A stretch of 64,000 bases of DNA from assembly GCF_000820515.1 (NCBI RefSeq), contig NZ_JXDG01000068.1, forward strand, positions 186,001 through 250,000, written 5' to 3'. The DNA is from Pseudomonas batumici. GTDB lineage: Bacteria > Pseudomonadota > Gammaproteobacteria > Pseudomonadales > Pseudomonadaceae. The notes under the pieces are model-generated. The model made no database searches. It worked only from the letters and a program-made list of their open reading frames with translations, and had not been told where the DNA came from. Shown here one piece after another: positions 7,739 to 17,353 of the stretch (positions are counted from its first letter, which is position 1; every line of letters begins with the position of its first letter). Position numbers and translations under genes: made by a program.

Positions 7739-8485
7739 TTAAAGCTGTTGCATCATCTTGCGCACGCCCGCGACATGGCGCCGGCTGACGATCAGCGCAT
7801 CGCCGTTGAGGCCCTTGAGAAACAGCTGGAAATGTCCCAGCGGCGTCCGTTGCAGCCGCTCGATGCGTTCGCGGGCCACCAGCGCGTTGCGGTGAATACG
7901 CACGAAGCGGTCGCCGAATTCGTCTTCCAGGGCCTTCAACGGCTCATCCAGCAGCACCTCGCCGCCTTCGTGGCGCAAGGTCACGTACTTGTGATCGGCG
8001 ATGAAGTAGATCACCTGGTCCAGCGGAATCAGCTCGATGCCCTTGCGGGTGCGGGCGCTGATGTGAGTACGCGGGCCGGTACCGGATTCGGCGGCGGGAC
8101 GCGTCAAGGCCGCCAGTTGCACACGGTTGGGACGCTCGGCCTTCTTCAGCGCTTCGAGCAGGTGCTCGGCACGCACGGGCTTGACCAGGTAACCCACGGC
8201 GCTGACCTGGAACGCTTCCAGGGCAAATTCATCATGGGCGGTGCAGAACACCACGGCGGGGGGAGCTTCGCGCTCGCACAACCGGGCGGCCACCTGCAGG
8301 CCGTCGAGGCCGGGCATGCGGATGTCGAGCAAGACGACATCGGGCCTGAGGCTGTCGATCAGGGTCAATGCCTCTTCGCCATTAGTGGCGCTGGGCTCCA
8401 GGACACTGTAACCCTCGAGCTCGCCGACCAAACGGTTCAGGCGCTCGCGGGCCAGGGGTTCGTCATCAACGATCAGGACATTCAT
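7739..8485 (-). CDS. algR: AlgR, LytTR-type response regulator
   Basis: AlgR is a response regulator for alginate, twitching and other surface traits. The 248-residue protein has a receiver domain (VDDEP at 7-11, phosphoacceptor Asp54 in VVLLDIRMPG, Lys in YLVKPVRAEH) and a C-terminal LytTR DNA-binding domain (about 140-245, IYFIADHKYVTLRHEGGEVL, HRNALVARERIERL). ATG 8485 is used because it gives the known 248-residue length and overlaps the algZ stop (ATGA); an upstream in-frame start would add 11 residues inside algZ. It is translationally coupled to its sensor gene. Confidence 0.96.
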   Translation of the reverse strand: MNVLIVDDEPLARERLNRLVGELEGYSVLEPSATNGEEALTLIDSLRPDVVLLDIRMPGLDGLQVAARLCEREAPPAVVFCTAHDEFALEAFQVSAVGYLVKPVRAEHLLEALKKAERPNRVQLAALTRPAAESGTGPRTHISARTRKGIELIPLDQVIYFIADHKYVTLRHEGGEVLLDEPLKALEDEFGDRFVRIHRNALVARERIERLQRTPLGHFQLFLKGLNGDALIVSRRHVAGVRKMMQQL

Positions 8486-9564
8486 ATTGCACTGGATTCC
8501 TGCGTGAGTCTCGCACAAGGATAGCGTAGACAGGTGAAGTGACGACCGTCACGGCGATCCACGCTAAGACTAGCGCGAGGTCCGAAAAGTGCCGTAAGTC
8601 GGGCACCGATATTCGTCAGCGCCAATTGAGTACCGCTCGACACCTGCCGCAGTGCGACATCGTCGCAGGGATTGCTGATACACAATATGAACTCTCCCTC
8701 TTCATAGTCGGCTTCGACCCTGACCACGCCGCCTTCGATGCGCGGTGCGATGCCGTAGATCAGAGCGTTTTCCAACAGTGGTTGCAAGGTTAAATGCGGG
8801 ATCGGCAAATCCTCTGGAATTGTGCCCACCCTCCAGTCCAACTGTAGACGGTTGCCAAGACGATATTGCTCAATTGACAAATATCGTTGCGCTAATTCCA
8901 GCTCGTCCCCCCAGGACACCAGGTTGCCGGGTTTGGCGAGACTGGCGCGGAACAGGTCGGATAGATCCAGCACGGCCTGCTCGGCCTGCTGCGGATCGGT
9001 CGCCACCAGGCTCGCAATGCTGTTCAGGCTGTTGAATAGGAAGTGCGGACGGATCCTCGCCTGCAAGGCCTCGATGCGGGCCTGCGACTCCACCTGCTGC
9101 TGGCGACGCCACTGACTCAGCAAGTAAAAGTAACGCAACATCAGGACCGACATGATGAGGCTGATCAAGCCATGGCGCAGATAGCGCCAGGCCCTACCTT
9201 CGCCCGAGGGCGGGCCCGCCAGGGAAAAATACTCGGTCAGGCCGGTGCCGGCCAGGCTCAAGCCGACCACCAGGGCACAACACAACCCGCCGGCCAGCCC
9301 CGGACGCAAGCGCGCCAGCCAGGCCCGCGAGCCACACAACAAGGCCGCCGACAACAGCACGATCCATTGCACATACAAGGAAGTCAGCGCCAGGCGCATC
9401 CAGCCGAAGCCGACGGGCATCGGTTCGGCCAGCACCAGCACCATCACCAGCAATTCGGCCAGGACCACCAGCACCAGCAGCGCCTCGGGCAGGCAGAGTT
9501 CCGGGAGGAAGAATTCCTGGGTCGCGGACGCCTCACGCCCGTCGTTCGATCGTGAAATAGGCAT
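8482..9564 (-). CDS. algZ: AlgZ (FimS), sensor histidine kinase partner of AlgR
   Basis: A membrane sensor of the LytS-like 'His_kinase' family. The 360 residues have about four to six hydrophobic segments between 22 and 150, then the phospho-acceptor block RPHFLFNSLNSI with His174. The C-terminal ATPase part has LQPLLENALIYGIAPR but only a degenerate glycine region, as described for P. aeruginosa AlgZ. ATG 9564 is the start that fits the family N-terminus; further upstream in-frame codons run into the argH promoter region. It is divergent from argH and coupled to algR. Confidence 0.94.
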   Translation of the reverse strand: MPISRSNDGREASATQEFFLPELCLPEALLVLVVLAELLVMVLVLAEPMPVGFGWMRLALTSLYVQWIVLLSAALLCGSRAWLARLRPGLAGGLCCALVVGLSLAGTGLTEYFSLAGPPSGEGRAWRYLRHGLISLIMSVLMLRYFYLLSQWRRQQQVESQARIEALQARIRPHFLFNSLNSIASLVATDPQQAEQAVLDLSDLFRASLAKPGNLVSWGDELELAQRYLSIEQYRLGNRLQLDWRVGTIPEDLPIPHLTLQPLLENALIYGIAPRIEGGVVRVEADYEEGEFILCISNPCDDVALRQVSSGTQLALTNIGARLTALFGPRASLSVDRRDGRHFTCLRYPCARLTQESSAI

Positions 9565-9839
9565 GGCGCCCAGTCTCTGCGCAGGCACCCGCGGCGACAA
9601 GCCGCCCGACAGATTCGGTCGAAATATAATTCGCCGATGCCGGATACCTACCCTGTGCAAGCCGGCTGGCGACAATAACGGCTGCCGGGGCGCTTCACCG
9701 CCCGGGACAAGCCGACGTCCAAGGGGGCGCTGGTGTTTTCGATATCGCGCCGGCCTGGCTGACGGGCATTGGCGCAACCCTGCTATGATCGGCGACAACT
9801 TTTCCGGCAACCCACTTTCAGCAGATCACGAGCGAATCC

Positions 9840-11234
9840 ATGAGCACCGACAAGACCAATCAGTCCTGGGGCGGCCGCTTCAGTGAACCCGTCGACGCCT
9901 TCGTCGCACGCTTCACCGCCTCCGTCACGTTCGACCAGCGCCTCTATCGTCACGACATCATGGGCTCCATCGCCCACGCCACGATGCTGGCCAAGGTCGG
10001 CGTGCTGACCGACGCCGAGCGCGACAGCATCGTCGACGGCCTGACCACCATCCAGGGCGAAATCGAGGCCGGCCAGTTCGACTGGCGCGTGGACCTGGAA
10101 GATGTGCACATGAATATCGAAGCGCGCCTGACCGACCGTATCGGCATCACCGGCAAGAAGCTGCACACCGGCCGCAGCCGTAACGACCAGGTGGCCACCG
10201 ATATCCGCCTGTGGCTGCGCGACGAGATCGACCTGATCCTGGCTGAAATCACCCGCCTGCAGAAAGGCCTGCTGGAACAGGCCGAGCGCGAAGCCGACAG
10301 CATCATGCCGGGCTTCACTCACCTGCAGACCGCCCAGCCGGTGACCTTCGGGCACCACATGCTGGCCTGGTTCGAAATGCTCAGCCGCGACTACGAGCGC
10401 CTGGTCGACTGCCGCAAGCGCACCAACCGCATGCCACTGGGCAGTGCGGCGCTGGCCGGCACCACCTACCCGATCGACCGTGAATACACCGCCCAGTTGC
10501 TGGGTTTCGACGCGGTCGGCGGCAACTCCCTGGACAACGTCTCGGATCGAGACTTCGCCATCGAGTTCTGCTCGGCGGCCAGCATCGCGATGATGCACCT
10601 GTCGCGTTTCTCCGAAGAGCTGGTGCTGTGGACCAGCGCGCAGTTCCAGTTCATCGACCTGCCGGACCGTTTCTGCACCGGCAGCTCGATCATGCCCCAG
10701 AAGAAGAACCCCGACGTACCGGAGCTGGTTCGCGGCAAGACCGGCCGGGTGTTCGGTGCCCTGATGGGCCTGCTGACCCTGATGAAAGGCCAGCCGCTGG
10801 CCTACAACAAGGACAACCAGGAAGACAAGGAACCGCTGTTCGACGCCGCCGACACCCTGCGCGATTCGCTGCGGGCGTTTGCCGACATGATTCCGGCGAT
10901 CAAGCCCAAGCACGCGATGATGCGCGAGGCGGCCCTGCGCGGTTTCTCCACCGCCACCGACCTGGCGGATTACCTGGTGCGGCGTGGCCTGCCATTCCGT
11001 GACTGCCACGAAATCGTTGGCCATGCAGTGAAGTACGGCGTGGACACCGGCAAGGACCTGGCGGAAATGAGCCTGGAAGAACTGCGCCAGTTCAGCGACC
11101 AGATCGACCAGGACGTGTTTGCGGTCTTGACCCTGGAAGGCTCGGTCAATGCCCGTAATCACATCGGCGGGACGGCACCGGCGCAAGTGAAGGCAGCGGT
11201 CGTTCGCGGCCAGGCGTTGCTCGCCAGCCGCTGA
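9840..11234 (+). CDS. argH: Argininosuccinate lyase
   Basis: ArgH splits argininosuccinate into arginine and fumarate, the last step of arginine synthesis. The 464-residue length is typical for the fumarase/aspartase superfamily. Signature regions are visible: TGRSRNDQVATD (about residue 115), HLQTAQPVTFGH (His about 160) and the mobile loop GSSIMPQKKNP at about 281, which carries the catalytic serine. Start ATG 9840 is preceded by GAGCGA. It is divergent from algZ across a 275-bp gap; no paralogue or damage is seen. Confidence 0.97.
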   Translation: MSTDKTNQSWGGRFSEPVDAFVARFTASVTFDQRLYRHDIMGSIAHATMLAKVGVLTDAERDSIVDGLTTIQGEIEAGQFDWRVDLEDVHMNIEARLTDRIGITGKKLHTGRSRNDQVATDIRLWLRDEIDLILAEITRLQKGLLEQAEREADSIMPGFTHLQTAQPVTFGHHMLAWFEMLSRDYERLVDCRKRTNRMPLGSAALAGTTYPIDREYTAQLLGFDAVGGNSLDNVSDRDFAIEFCSAASIAMMHLSRFSEELVLWTSAQFQFIDLPDRFCTGSSIMPQKKNPDVPELVRGKTGRVFGALMGLLTLMKGQPLAYNKDNQEDKEPLFDAADTLRDSLRAFADMIPAIKPKHAMMREAALRGFSTATDLADYLVRRGLPFRDCHEIVGHAVKYGVDTGKDLAEMSLEELRQFSDQIDQDVFAVLTLEGSVNARNHIGGTAPAQVKAAVVRGQALLASR

Positions 11235-11241
11235 CCCTGAC

Positions 11242-11317
11242 TTGTAGGAGCAGAACTTGCTCGCGAAGGGGCCCTTAAGGCCGCCAAAAGCTTCGCGAGC
11301 CAGCTCGGCTCCTACAG
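11242..11317. repeat. REP doublet between argH and the GST gene
   Basis: TGTAGGAGC at the left and GCTCCTACA at the right are inverted. CTCGCGAAG and CTTCGCGAG form a second inverted pair inside. This is the paired REP (REPIN-like) layout common in P. fluorescens. It lies between convergent argH and GST genes and may act as a terminator. Confidence 0.85.
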
Positions 11318-11331
11318 AACGGTGTTTTTTC

Positions 11332-11991
11332 TTATTGCTTGGCAGCAATCATCGCCAGGAACGCCGGCATCGCCGCGTCCTTGTCCGCCGCGATCCGCTG
11401 CACATTCGGCCACTGATGCAGGCGCTCCAGCAACGCCTTGGCCTCGGGCATATCCGCCAACAAATCGATCCCGAACAGTATCTGGCCAACCTCGCAAGCC
11501 ACGTCGACGCTGTAGAGAAAGTAGATATCCGCCATGCTGAACTCGCTGCCCGCCACATAAGGCGCGAACGCGCCATGGCGCTTGAGCGCGGCGAAGCCCA
11601 GGAGCAATTCGGCCCGGGTCTTCTCCTTGATCGCCTCCGGCAACACCATCCCGAAGAACGCCTCGCCGAACGACGCCCGCGCCGGCAACTCGATGTACAA
11701 CTCGATTTCCTTGGCCAGCGCCAACACCCGGGCACGCTGGAAAGGATCGGCCGGCAACAGTTTCACCCCCGGCTGGGTGTCATCGATATAGGGCAGGATC
11801 ACTGCGGTTTCGTTGACGAACCCCTGCGGGGTGCCCAGCACCGGGACCTTCCCCCGTGGGCTGATCGCCAGGGCCTCCGGGCTCTGCCCGGCATAGAACG
11901 GCACTTCCTCGAAGGGCAGGTCCTTTTCCAGCAGCGCCAGCTTGACCATGTTGTAGTAGTTGCTGACCGCAAATCCATAAAGCTTGAGCAT
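11332..11991 (-). CDS. Glutathione S-transferase family protein
   Basis: A cytosolic GST-fold protein that probably conjugates or reduces electrophilic substrates with glutathione. The 219 residues begin MLKLYGFAVSNYYNMVKLAL, a thioredoxin-like N-terminal domain with a Ser at position 10. The cis-Pro segment is GKVPVLGTPQGFVNETAVIL (about 48-67), with the glutathione-binding ET pair. The all-helical C-terminal domain includes FSMADIYFLYSVD, the N-capping box. ATG 11991 is chosen at the domain start; the frame is open further upstream but without homology. The substrate cannot be told. Confidence 0.88.
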   Translation of the reverse strand: MLKLYGFAVSNYYNMVKLALLEKDLPFEEVPFYAGQSPEALAISPRGKVPVLGTPQGFVNETAVILPYIDDTQPGVKLLPADPFQRARVLALAKEIELYIELPARASFGEAFFGMVLPEAIKEKTRAELLLGFAALKRHGAFAPYVAGSEFSMADIYFLYSVDVACEVGQILFGIDLLADMPEAKALLERLHQWPNVQRIAADKDAAMPAFLAMIAAKQ

Positions 11992-12115
11992 CACAAAGCC
12001 TCCAGGCCGTGCAGGGGATTGGCCCGAGCAGTTATAGAACCTCGAACGCTCTCTTGCCAGCGGCATCACCCCCTGAATGCAGTTAAACTGGCGGCCTTTC
12101 CTTGAGGAGTCCGCC

Positions 12116-12400
12116 ATGAGCGAGCCAACCGATATCGACAACGACGACGAAGCGTTCGCCGAGAGCACCCTGACCCAGGCCATCGAAAACCAGATCGAGA
12201 CCGACAACCCGCCGGCGGCCAAGGCGACCTTCAACAAGCTGACCCTGGTGGGCTACGAGCGCGAAGAGATCCTCAACCTCATGGCCCATGTGCTGGCGGT
12301 GGAGATCGATGCGATGCTCGATGAGGATCGCCCGTTCAATACCCAATGGTACGAGAGCGCATTGCGTGCCTTGCCCGAGCTGCCGCCCGAGAACTCGTGA
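12116..12400 (+). CDS. Conserved small acidic protein of unknown function
   Basis: A 94-residue acidic protein that begins MSEPTDIDNDDEAFAES. TTGAGGAG precedes ATG 12116 with good spacing; an earlier in-frame ATG (12077) lacks such a site. The C-terminal half (KLTLVGYEREEILNLMAHVL, then AMLDEDRPFNTQWYESAL) looks helical and resembles unnamed proteins next to cyaA in Pseudomonas. No catalytic motif, signal peptide or membrane segment is seen. I do not recognise a named family. Confidence 0.8.
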   Translation: MSEPTDIDNDDEAFAESTLTQAIENQIETDNPPAAKATFNKLTLVGYEREEILNLMAHVLAVEIDAMLDEDRPFNTQWYESALRALPELPPENS

Positions 12401-12576
12401 ATCCACTGGATTTGCAGCGCCCCCTGTCTACACTGAAAACGCCCCGCCACAACCCGGGCCCGGGGCGTTGTACCCACCGTCCGGCCGCCTACGCATCGAA
12501 TGCTGGACAGAGCGCCCAACTGCGATCACCTTAGGGGCGCTGTCGTCCAATAATTCCTAGAAAGTCTGGAGTCCTT

Positions 12577-12822
12577 ATGTCGTATACCCCTGAGTTGGTT
12601 GCCGAACTGGAAATCCTTGCACTGTTCAATCTGGACAATTCCCAGGAAGGCCTGAAGATTCATCAGACTGCCGCGCCAAAAGCCATCGCCGCCGCCCAAC
12701 GTCTGTTCGAGAAAGAACTCATCACCCAACCCGACGGCGGTTACCTGACCAGCCTGGGCCGTGACGCAGCCGAGCATGCCCAGGGCCTGCTGACCATCCT
12801 GGCCGTCAAAGAAACCGCCTGA
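12577..12822 (+). CDS. TIGR02647 family small DNA-binding-like protein
   Basis: An 81-residue protein (MSYTPELVAELEILALFNLDN at the start). It has a compact helical pattern with a winged-helix-like middle: AAPKAIAAAQRLFEKELIT followed by PDGGYLTSLGRDAAEHAQGL. I match it from memory to TIGR02647, a Pseudomonas/gamma-proteobacterial family described as DNA-binding without a known target. GGAGTCC precedes ATG 12577. It stands alone between the small acidic gene and cyaA, all on the plus strand. Confidence 0.82.
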   Translation: MSYTPELVAELEILALFNLDNSQEGLKIHQTAAPKAIAAAQRLFEKELITQPDGGYLTSLGRDAAEHAQGLLTILAVKETA

Positions 12823-12995
12823 CCCCTCGCCGCGCCCACGGGATCTCCTCCTGCCGGATCTCGCGGGCGCCGACGAAAAATGCCGGAAAACCGGCGTCAA
12901 GAAAAATCTGTTTAAACGTCCTGCCTCTTCGGCGCTAAACTGCGACCCTTGCGACCCCCTTCCTTTCGAGACCCGCAAGCCGGTTTGAGTGAGAC

Positions 12996-15842
12996 ATGAC
13001 GCGTACCCACGAAATTCGCCCGAACCTGGACGAGGGAATCGATCGCAAAGTCCTCAGCCAGCTGCGCGCGCGTTTCCTGAAACTCAACCAGGGGCGCCTG
13101 GACCGTGCCCTCGAAGGCCTGTCGCCGCGCCAACAGGTGGTGCTGAACCTGCTGCCGCTGTTTTTCCACGTCAATCACCCCCTGCTGCCCGGCTATGTCT
13201 CGGGCAGCACCCCGGCCGGGCTGTCGGGCTATGAGCCCGACGAACTGGCCCTGGCCGAAGCCCAGCGCCTGACTCGCTCGTTTTCCTACAAGACCCGCCA
13301 CGGCAATCCACCGCGACCGATCCACGGCCTGTTCCTGATGGGCAGCCTCGGCACCCTGGCCCAGGCCGAGCAGAGCGACATGGATGTGTGGGTCTGCCAC
13401 GCCAGCGAACTGAGCCCGGGCGAACTCGCCGAACTGCGCAAGAAGTGCCAGTTGCTGGAGGACTGGGCCGCCAGCCAGGGCGCCGAGGCGCATTTCTTCC
13501 TGATCGATCCGAGCCGCTTCGTGCGCGGCGAGCGCGACGCGCAACTGAGTTCGGAAGACTGCGGCACCACCCAGCATTACCTGTTGCTGGACGAGTTCTA
13601 CCGCACCGCGATCTGGCTCGCCGGGCGCACGCCGCTGTGGTGGCTGGTGCCGGTGTACGAGGAGCGGCGCTACGACCAGTACACCCACACCTTGTTGTCC
13701 AAGCGCTTCATCGGCGCCAACGAGACCCTCGACCTCGGCCACCTGGCCCGGATCCCGCCGGGAGAATTCATCGGCGCCGGGCTCTGGCAACTGTTCAAGG
13801 GCATCGAGTCACCCTACAAATCGGTACTCAAGCTGCTGCTGATCGAGGTCTACGCCAGCGAGCATCCGCAAGTCGAGTGCTTGAGCCTGCGCTTCAAGCA
13901 GGCGGTGTTCGCCAATCACCTGGACCTCGACGAGCTGGACCCCTACATCGTGGTCTACCGGCGTATCGAGGAATACCTCAAGGCCCGCAACGAACCGGAA
14001 CGCCTGGAACTGGTGCGGCGCAGCCTGTACCTGAAGGTCAACCGCAAACTCACTGGCCAGAGCGCGCGCAACCAGAGCTGGCAGCGTCAGCTGCTGACGC
14101 GGCTGGCCAGCGAATGGGGCTGGGACCGCCGGCAACTGGCGCTGCTCGACAGCCGCAGCCAGTGGAAAGTCCGCCAGGTCAGCGCCGAACGCCGGGCGCT
14201 GGTCAACGAACTCAACTACAGCTACCGCTTCCTGACCCAGTTCGTCCGCACCGAACAGGCGGTCAGCCTGATCAACAAGCGCGACCTCAATGTCCTCGGC
14301 CGCCGCCTGTACGCCGCGTTCGAGCGCAAGGCCGGGAAGATCGAGTTCATCAACCCCGGCATCGCCCCGGACCTGGCCGAAGACACCCTCACCCTGGTCC
14401 AGTCGCCCAACCGCAAGGAGCCGGGGCACACCTACTGGAGCCTGTACAACGGCAGCCTGAACGCCCTGGAATGGGAAAATTTCGCCCCGATCAAGCGCAG
14501 CCGCGAGCTGCTGGAACTGCTGACCTGGTGCCACCGCAATGGCGTCATCGACAGCAGCACGCGCCTGTCCCTGCACCCCGGCAGCAGCGACCTGACCGAG
14601 TTCGAACTGTTCAACCTGCTGGGCAGCCTGCAACAGACACTCGCCCTGCCGCTGGGCAGCGTCGGCGAGGAACAGTTGCTGCGCCCCAGCATCCCGGCCG
14701 ACGTGCTGATCCTGGTGAACGTCGGGGTGGACCCGCTCAAGCATCACCGCGACCTGAATATACTGATGACCACCGAGCGCACCGACTCCCTGAGTTACGC
14801 CGGCGTCAGGGAGAACCTGGTGCTGACTCTCGACCAGGTCACGCTCAACAGCTGGAACGAAGTGCTGATCAAGCGTTACCACGGCCCTCACGCACTGCTC
14901 GAATGCGTGCGCGATTACCTCAACCATCTGCCGATCGGTCGCGAACTGCCGCGATTGCGGGTGCGCTGCTTCTGCCACAACCGCGCGCAGTTCATCGCCC
15001 AACGGGTGGAAGAAGTACTCGACACGGCCCAGGACCTGCTGCTCGGCCATCTCAACCATCGTTACCTGGTCCAGATCCAGCAGCGCTATCACGTGCTGGA
15101 ACTGCTGCAGAGCCATGTCAAGCACATCGCCCTGGACAGCCTGCCGGCGCTGCTCAACTACCTGAGCCAGGAGCTGTCCGCCTACAGCCCGCTGTACCTG
15201 GACATCCGGGCGCTGGAGGAGCACGACCTGGCCCTGGTGCTGCCCATGGGCCAGCCCGGCTGCGTGCAGGTGTTCTACCGGATCAACGAGACGTACGCCG
15301 AGCTGTACGTACTGGACGAGTTCAACGCCCTGTGGCAACAGCGCCTGCCCTTCCACGACGAGCAAAGCCTGCTGGTGCCGCTGCAACGCTTCCTGCAGTC
15401 GATCCTCTACCGCCGCGAAGCGCTGATGCCCATGGACACCACGCAGCCTTCGGTGGCGTTGGAAACCCTGTACTACCAGTTGCTGCCCTCGGCCCCGGGG
15501 CGGGCGCGCCGGATTGAAACCCGGCCGGCGCCGCAGACGCCGGTCAACAAGCCGTTCTATGACGTCCAGGCGATTGTCGGCAAGGCCGGGACGAACGAAG
15601 TCCAGGTCAGCCTGTACTGCAATCAGCGGGAGTTTTCCGAACTGGAATACGGCGACCAGCTGTTTATCACGGTCGCCAAGGAAATCGTCGGGCAGCGCCA
15701 GGAAGTCGAACGCTACCGCTGCTACATCACCGACCTGGACCTGAGCGCGCTGATCGGTGACGGACAGGGTTCGAGCAATCTCTACCTGCGCTACAAGGCC
15801 GAGCTGGAAAGCGCGCTGAACCTGGCGCTGGAGCAGATCTGA
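12996..15842 (+). CDS. cyaA: Class I adenylate cyclase
   Basis: CyaA makes cAMP from ATP for Crp/Vfr-type regulation. The 948 residues match the size of the enterobacterial class I enzymes. The catalytic nucleotidyltransferase centre GSLGTLAQAEQSDMDVW lies at about residues 115-131, with the paired Asp residues; the conserved RFIGANETLDLGH region follows. The C-terminal half is the regulatory domain (for example RYLVQIQQRYHVLELLQSH). ATG 12996 has GAGTGAG just upstream. It is a single gene followed by the convergent rnk. Confidence 0.96.
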   Translation: MTRTHEIRPNLDEGIDRKVLSQLRARFLKLNQGRLDRALEGLSPRQQVVLNLLPLFFHVNHPLLPGYVSGSTPAGLSGYEPDELALAEAQRLTRSFSYKTRHGNPPRPIHGLFLMGSLGTLAQAEQSDMDVWVCHASELSPGELAELRKKCQLLEDWAASQGAEAHFFLIDPSRFVRGERDAQLSSEDCGTTQHYLLLDEFYRTAIWLAGRTPLWWLVPVYEERRYDQYTHTLLSKRFIGANETLDLGHLARIPPGEFIGAGLWQLFKGIESPYKSVLKLLLIEVYASEHPQVECLSLRFKQAVFANHLDLDELDPYIVVYRRIEEYLKARNEPERLELVRRSLYLKVNRKLTGQSARNQSWQRQLLTRLASEWGWDRRQLALLDSRSQWKVRQVSAERRALVNELNYSYRFLTQFVRTEQAVSLINKRDLNVLGRRLYAAFERKAGKIEFINPGIAPDLAEDTLTLVQSPNRKEPGHTYWSLYNGSLNALEWENFAPIKRSRELLELLTWCHRNGVIDSSTRLSLHPGSSDLTEFELFNLLGSLQQTLALPLGSVGEEQLLRPSIPADVLILVNVGVDPLKHHRDLNILMTTERTDSLSYAGVRENLVLTLDQVTLNSWNEVLIKRYHGPHALLECVRDYLNHLPIGRELPRLRVRCFCHNRAQFIAQRVEEVLDTAQDLLLGHLNHRYLVQIQQRYHVLELLQSHVKHIALDSLPALLNYLSQELSAYSPLYLDIRALEEHDLALVLPMGQPGCVQVFYRINETYAELYVLDEFNALWQQRLPFHDEQSLLVPLQRFLQSILYRREALMPMDTTQPSVALETLYYQLLPSAPGRARRIETRPAPQTPVNKPFYDVQAIVGKAGTNEVQVSLYCNQREFSELEYGDQLFITVAKEIVGQRQEVERYRCYITDLDLSALIGDGQGSSNLYLRYKAELESALNLALEQI

Positions 15843-15912
15843 GGGCATCCCTGACGAAAGCCCGCGGTCGGGCTACTCGCGGCGGCACCCGGCCGAGGAC
15901 GCCGCAGCGGGC

Positions 15913-16326
15913 TCAGAGGTGGAAATCACCGGCGGCTTCCGGCTGATACTCCACTTCCAGCAGGTTCAGCTTCAGGGTTTTGCCGCCCGGGGCCGGCCAG
16001 TCGATGTGCTGGCCGACCTGCAAACCGAGCAAGGCGCTGCCCACCGGCGCAAGAATGGAAATCCGCCCTTCATCGGCATTGGCATCCTGTGGATACACCA
16101 GGGTCAGGTGATAGTCCTTGCCGCTGCCTTCTTCCCGGCAATGCACCCGGGAGTTCATGGTCACCACCCCGGCCGGCACTTCTTCGTGACCGACCACGCT
16201 GTCGGCGCGGTCCAGTTCGGCTTGCAAGGCGATGACGCCGGGCAGCGTGTCATCCAGGCTGTCGATCAGGCGTTCCAGACGTTGCACGTCGAGGCGGGTG
16301 AGGATGATGGAAGGTGCGGTGCTCAT
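15913..16326 (-). CDS. rnk: Rnk, regulator of nucleoside diphosphate kinase
   Basis: Rnk is a GreA/GreB C-terminal-domain protein that binds RNA polymerase and affects nucleoside diphosphate kinase levels and, in P. aeruginosa, alginate. The 137 residues have an N-terminal helical arm (LTRLDVQRLERLIDSLDD) and the FKBP-like GreA C-terminal domain (GVVTMNSRVHCREEGSGKDY, ISILAPVGSALLGLQVGQ). ATG 16326 with AGGAG-like GGAGTC upstream is preferred over an in-frame start 39 bp earlier, which lies in the terminator of the preceding gene. Confidence 0.92.
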   Translation of the reverse strand: MSTAPSIILTRLDVQRLERLIDSLDDTLPGVIALQAELDRADSVVGHEEVPAGVVTMNSRVHCREEGSGKDYHLTLVYPQDANADEGRISILAPVGSALLGLQVGQHIDWPAPGGKTLKLNLLEVEYQPEAAGDFHL

Positions 16327-16363
16327 GATCCAGGCAGACTCCTTTTTTCTGCACGATAAAAGC

Positions 16364-16391
16364 AAAACCCCGCCACGAAAGGCGGGGTTTT
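16364..16391 (-). terminator. Rho-independent terminator after the cyaY-DUF1289 unit
   Basis: An 11-bp perfect stem (AAAACCCCGCC with GGCGGGGTTTT) closes a six-base loop. On the minus strand it ends in a T-run. It separates DUF1289 from rnk. Confidence 0.85.
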
Positions 16392-16545
16392 CACAGGCCT
16401 CGTCAACATGAGGCGTAGTCGGACACTACCACAGCGGCGTAAATACACAACCCGGAGAAAGCGCCCGGTCCCTGTGGAGAGATGGGGCCTGCATGGGAGA
16501 GGAATGACCTGTGGCAAGCCCCTGGCTACAGTGCCCCGCAGCCCG

Positions 16546-16767
16546 TCAGGCCTGCGCCTGGCGCTGCCGGGCCTGCTCGCAGATCACCCGGCGGCGCGCA
16601 TCGTCCGCCGAGCGCCACTCGCGAATATCCTCGACGTGTCGAAAACAGCCGATACAAATTTTCTGCTCATCCAGCCGGCACAGACTCACGCAAGGCGACG
16701 GCACGGCCGGGCTGACGTTGCTGTACAACGGCTTGGCGGGGCGTACCGGGGCGGTTTGCTGCGTCAC
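16546..16767 (-). CDS. DUF1289 family cysteine protein
   Basis: A 73-residue protein with start GTG 16767, which gives the N-terminus VTQQTAPVRPAKPLYSN; longer reading would run through cyaY. The DUF1289 core is SPCVSLCRLDEQKICIGC, four cysteines that can hold a metal, followed by FRHVEDIREWRSADDARRR. Function is unknown; an iron-sulfur or zinc role is inferred from the cysteines and from frataxin next door. Its start lies two bases past the cyaY stop, so the two are probably translated together. Confidence 0.85.
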   Translation of the reverse strand: MTQQTAPVRPAKPLYSNVSPAVPSPCVSLCRLDEQKICIGCFRHVEDIREWRSADDARRRVICEQARQRQAQA

Positions 16768-16769
16768 GC

Positions 16770-17138
16770 TCAGATCTCTTCGAAATCCAGGTTGATGTCG
16801 TCCTGCCCCTCGCCGAAGGGCTGGGTAAAGCGCGCCAGGATCTCGTTGAGCTTCTCTTCGCTCTTCACACAGAACCAATAGCTGCCGTCCTCATCCTCGT
16901 TGCTGCTTTCCTTGTACTCGAAGTGATAGCCGCCGGTGGGCTTGGACGTCGCCAGCCAAAGCTGGCGCAGTGGCTCCTGGCGGCTGAAGATCAGCTGGCT
17001 GCCGCCTTCGAACTTCACGGTGAGCACACCACCGGAGTTTTCCACGTCCACATCCAGACCGCTCTCGTCGAACACCTCTTCCAGGTTTTCCAGGGTGTTA
17101 TCGACCAGATCGTGAAAACGGGCTTCAGTCAAACTCAT
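16770..17138 (-). CDS. cyaY: CyaY, bacterial frataxin
   Basis: CyaY binds iron and modulates iron-sulfur cluster assembly on IscS. The 122-residue protein has the frataxin order: an acidic first helix (LVDNTLENLEEVFDESGLD), then beta-sheet segments GVLTVKFEGGSQLIFSRQEP and PLRQLWLATSKPTGGYHF. The conserved W of the sheet is present. Start ATG 17138 has the helix immediately after it. It is divergent from lptM-lysA, with a promoter region of 215 bp between. Confidence 0.93.
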   Translation of the reverse strand: MSLTEARFHDLVDNTLENLEEVFDESGLDVDVENSGGVLTVKFEGGSQLIFSRQEPLRQLWLATSKPTGGYHFEYKESSNEDEDGSYWFCVKSEEKLNEILARFTQPFGEGQDDINLDFEEI

Positions 17139-17353
17139 TGCGCGAACCTCGAAAAATACCTGTCCCTTCAAGCGCCGCAAGATACGAGCACTCCCAGACG
17201 ATTGCAAAGCATAACCACGTGGGGCCAAGAGTGACATCAATAATCGGCGCAACGGTGCCCTGACACCGCCGGACGGCCAGCGGCCCGCATAGGCAAGCCG
17301 CCGGGTGGCCGGTATACTCCGGCGCAATCAATGCTTTTTCAAAGGATTTCGCC

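Noticed and set aside
13809..15848. 679-residue open frame antisense to cyaA
   Set aside because: It lies fully opposite a well-conserved enzyme gene. Its Gln/Val/Leu-rich content is the usual complement of GC-rich codon use, and no domain is visible.
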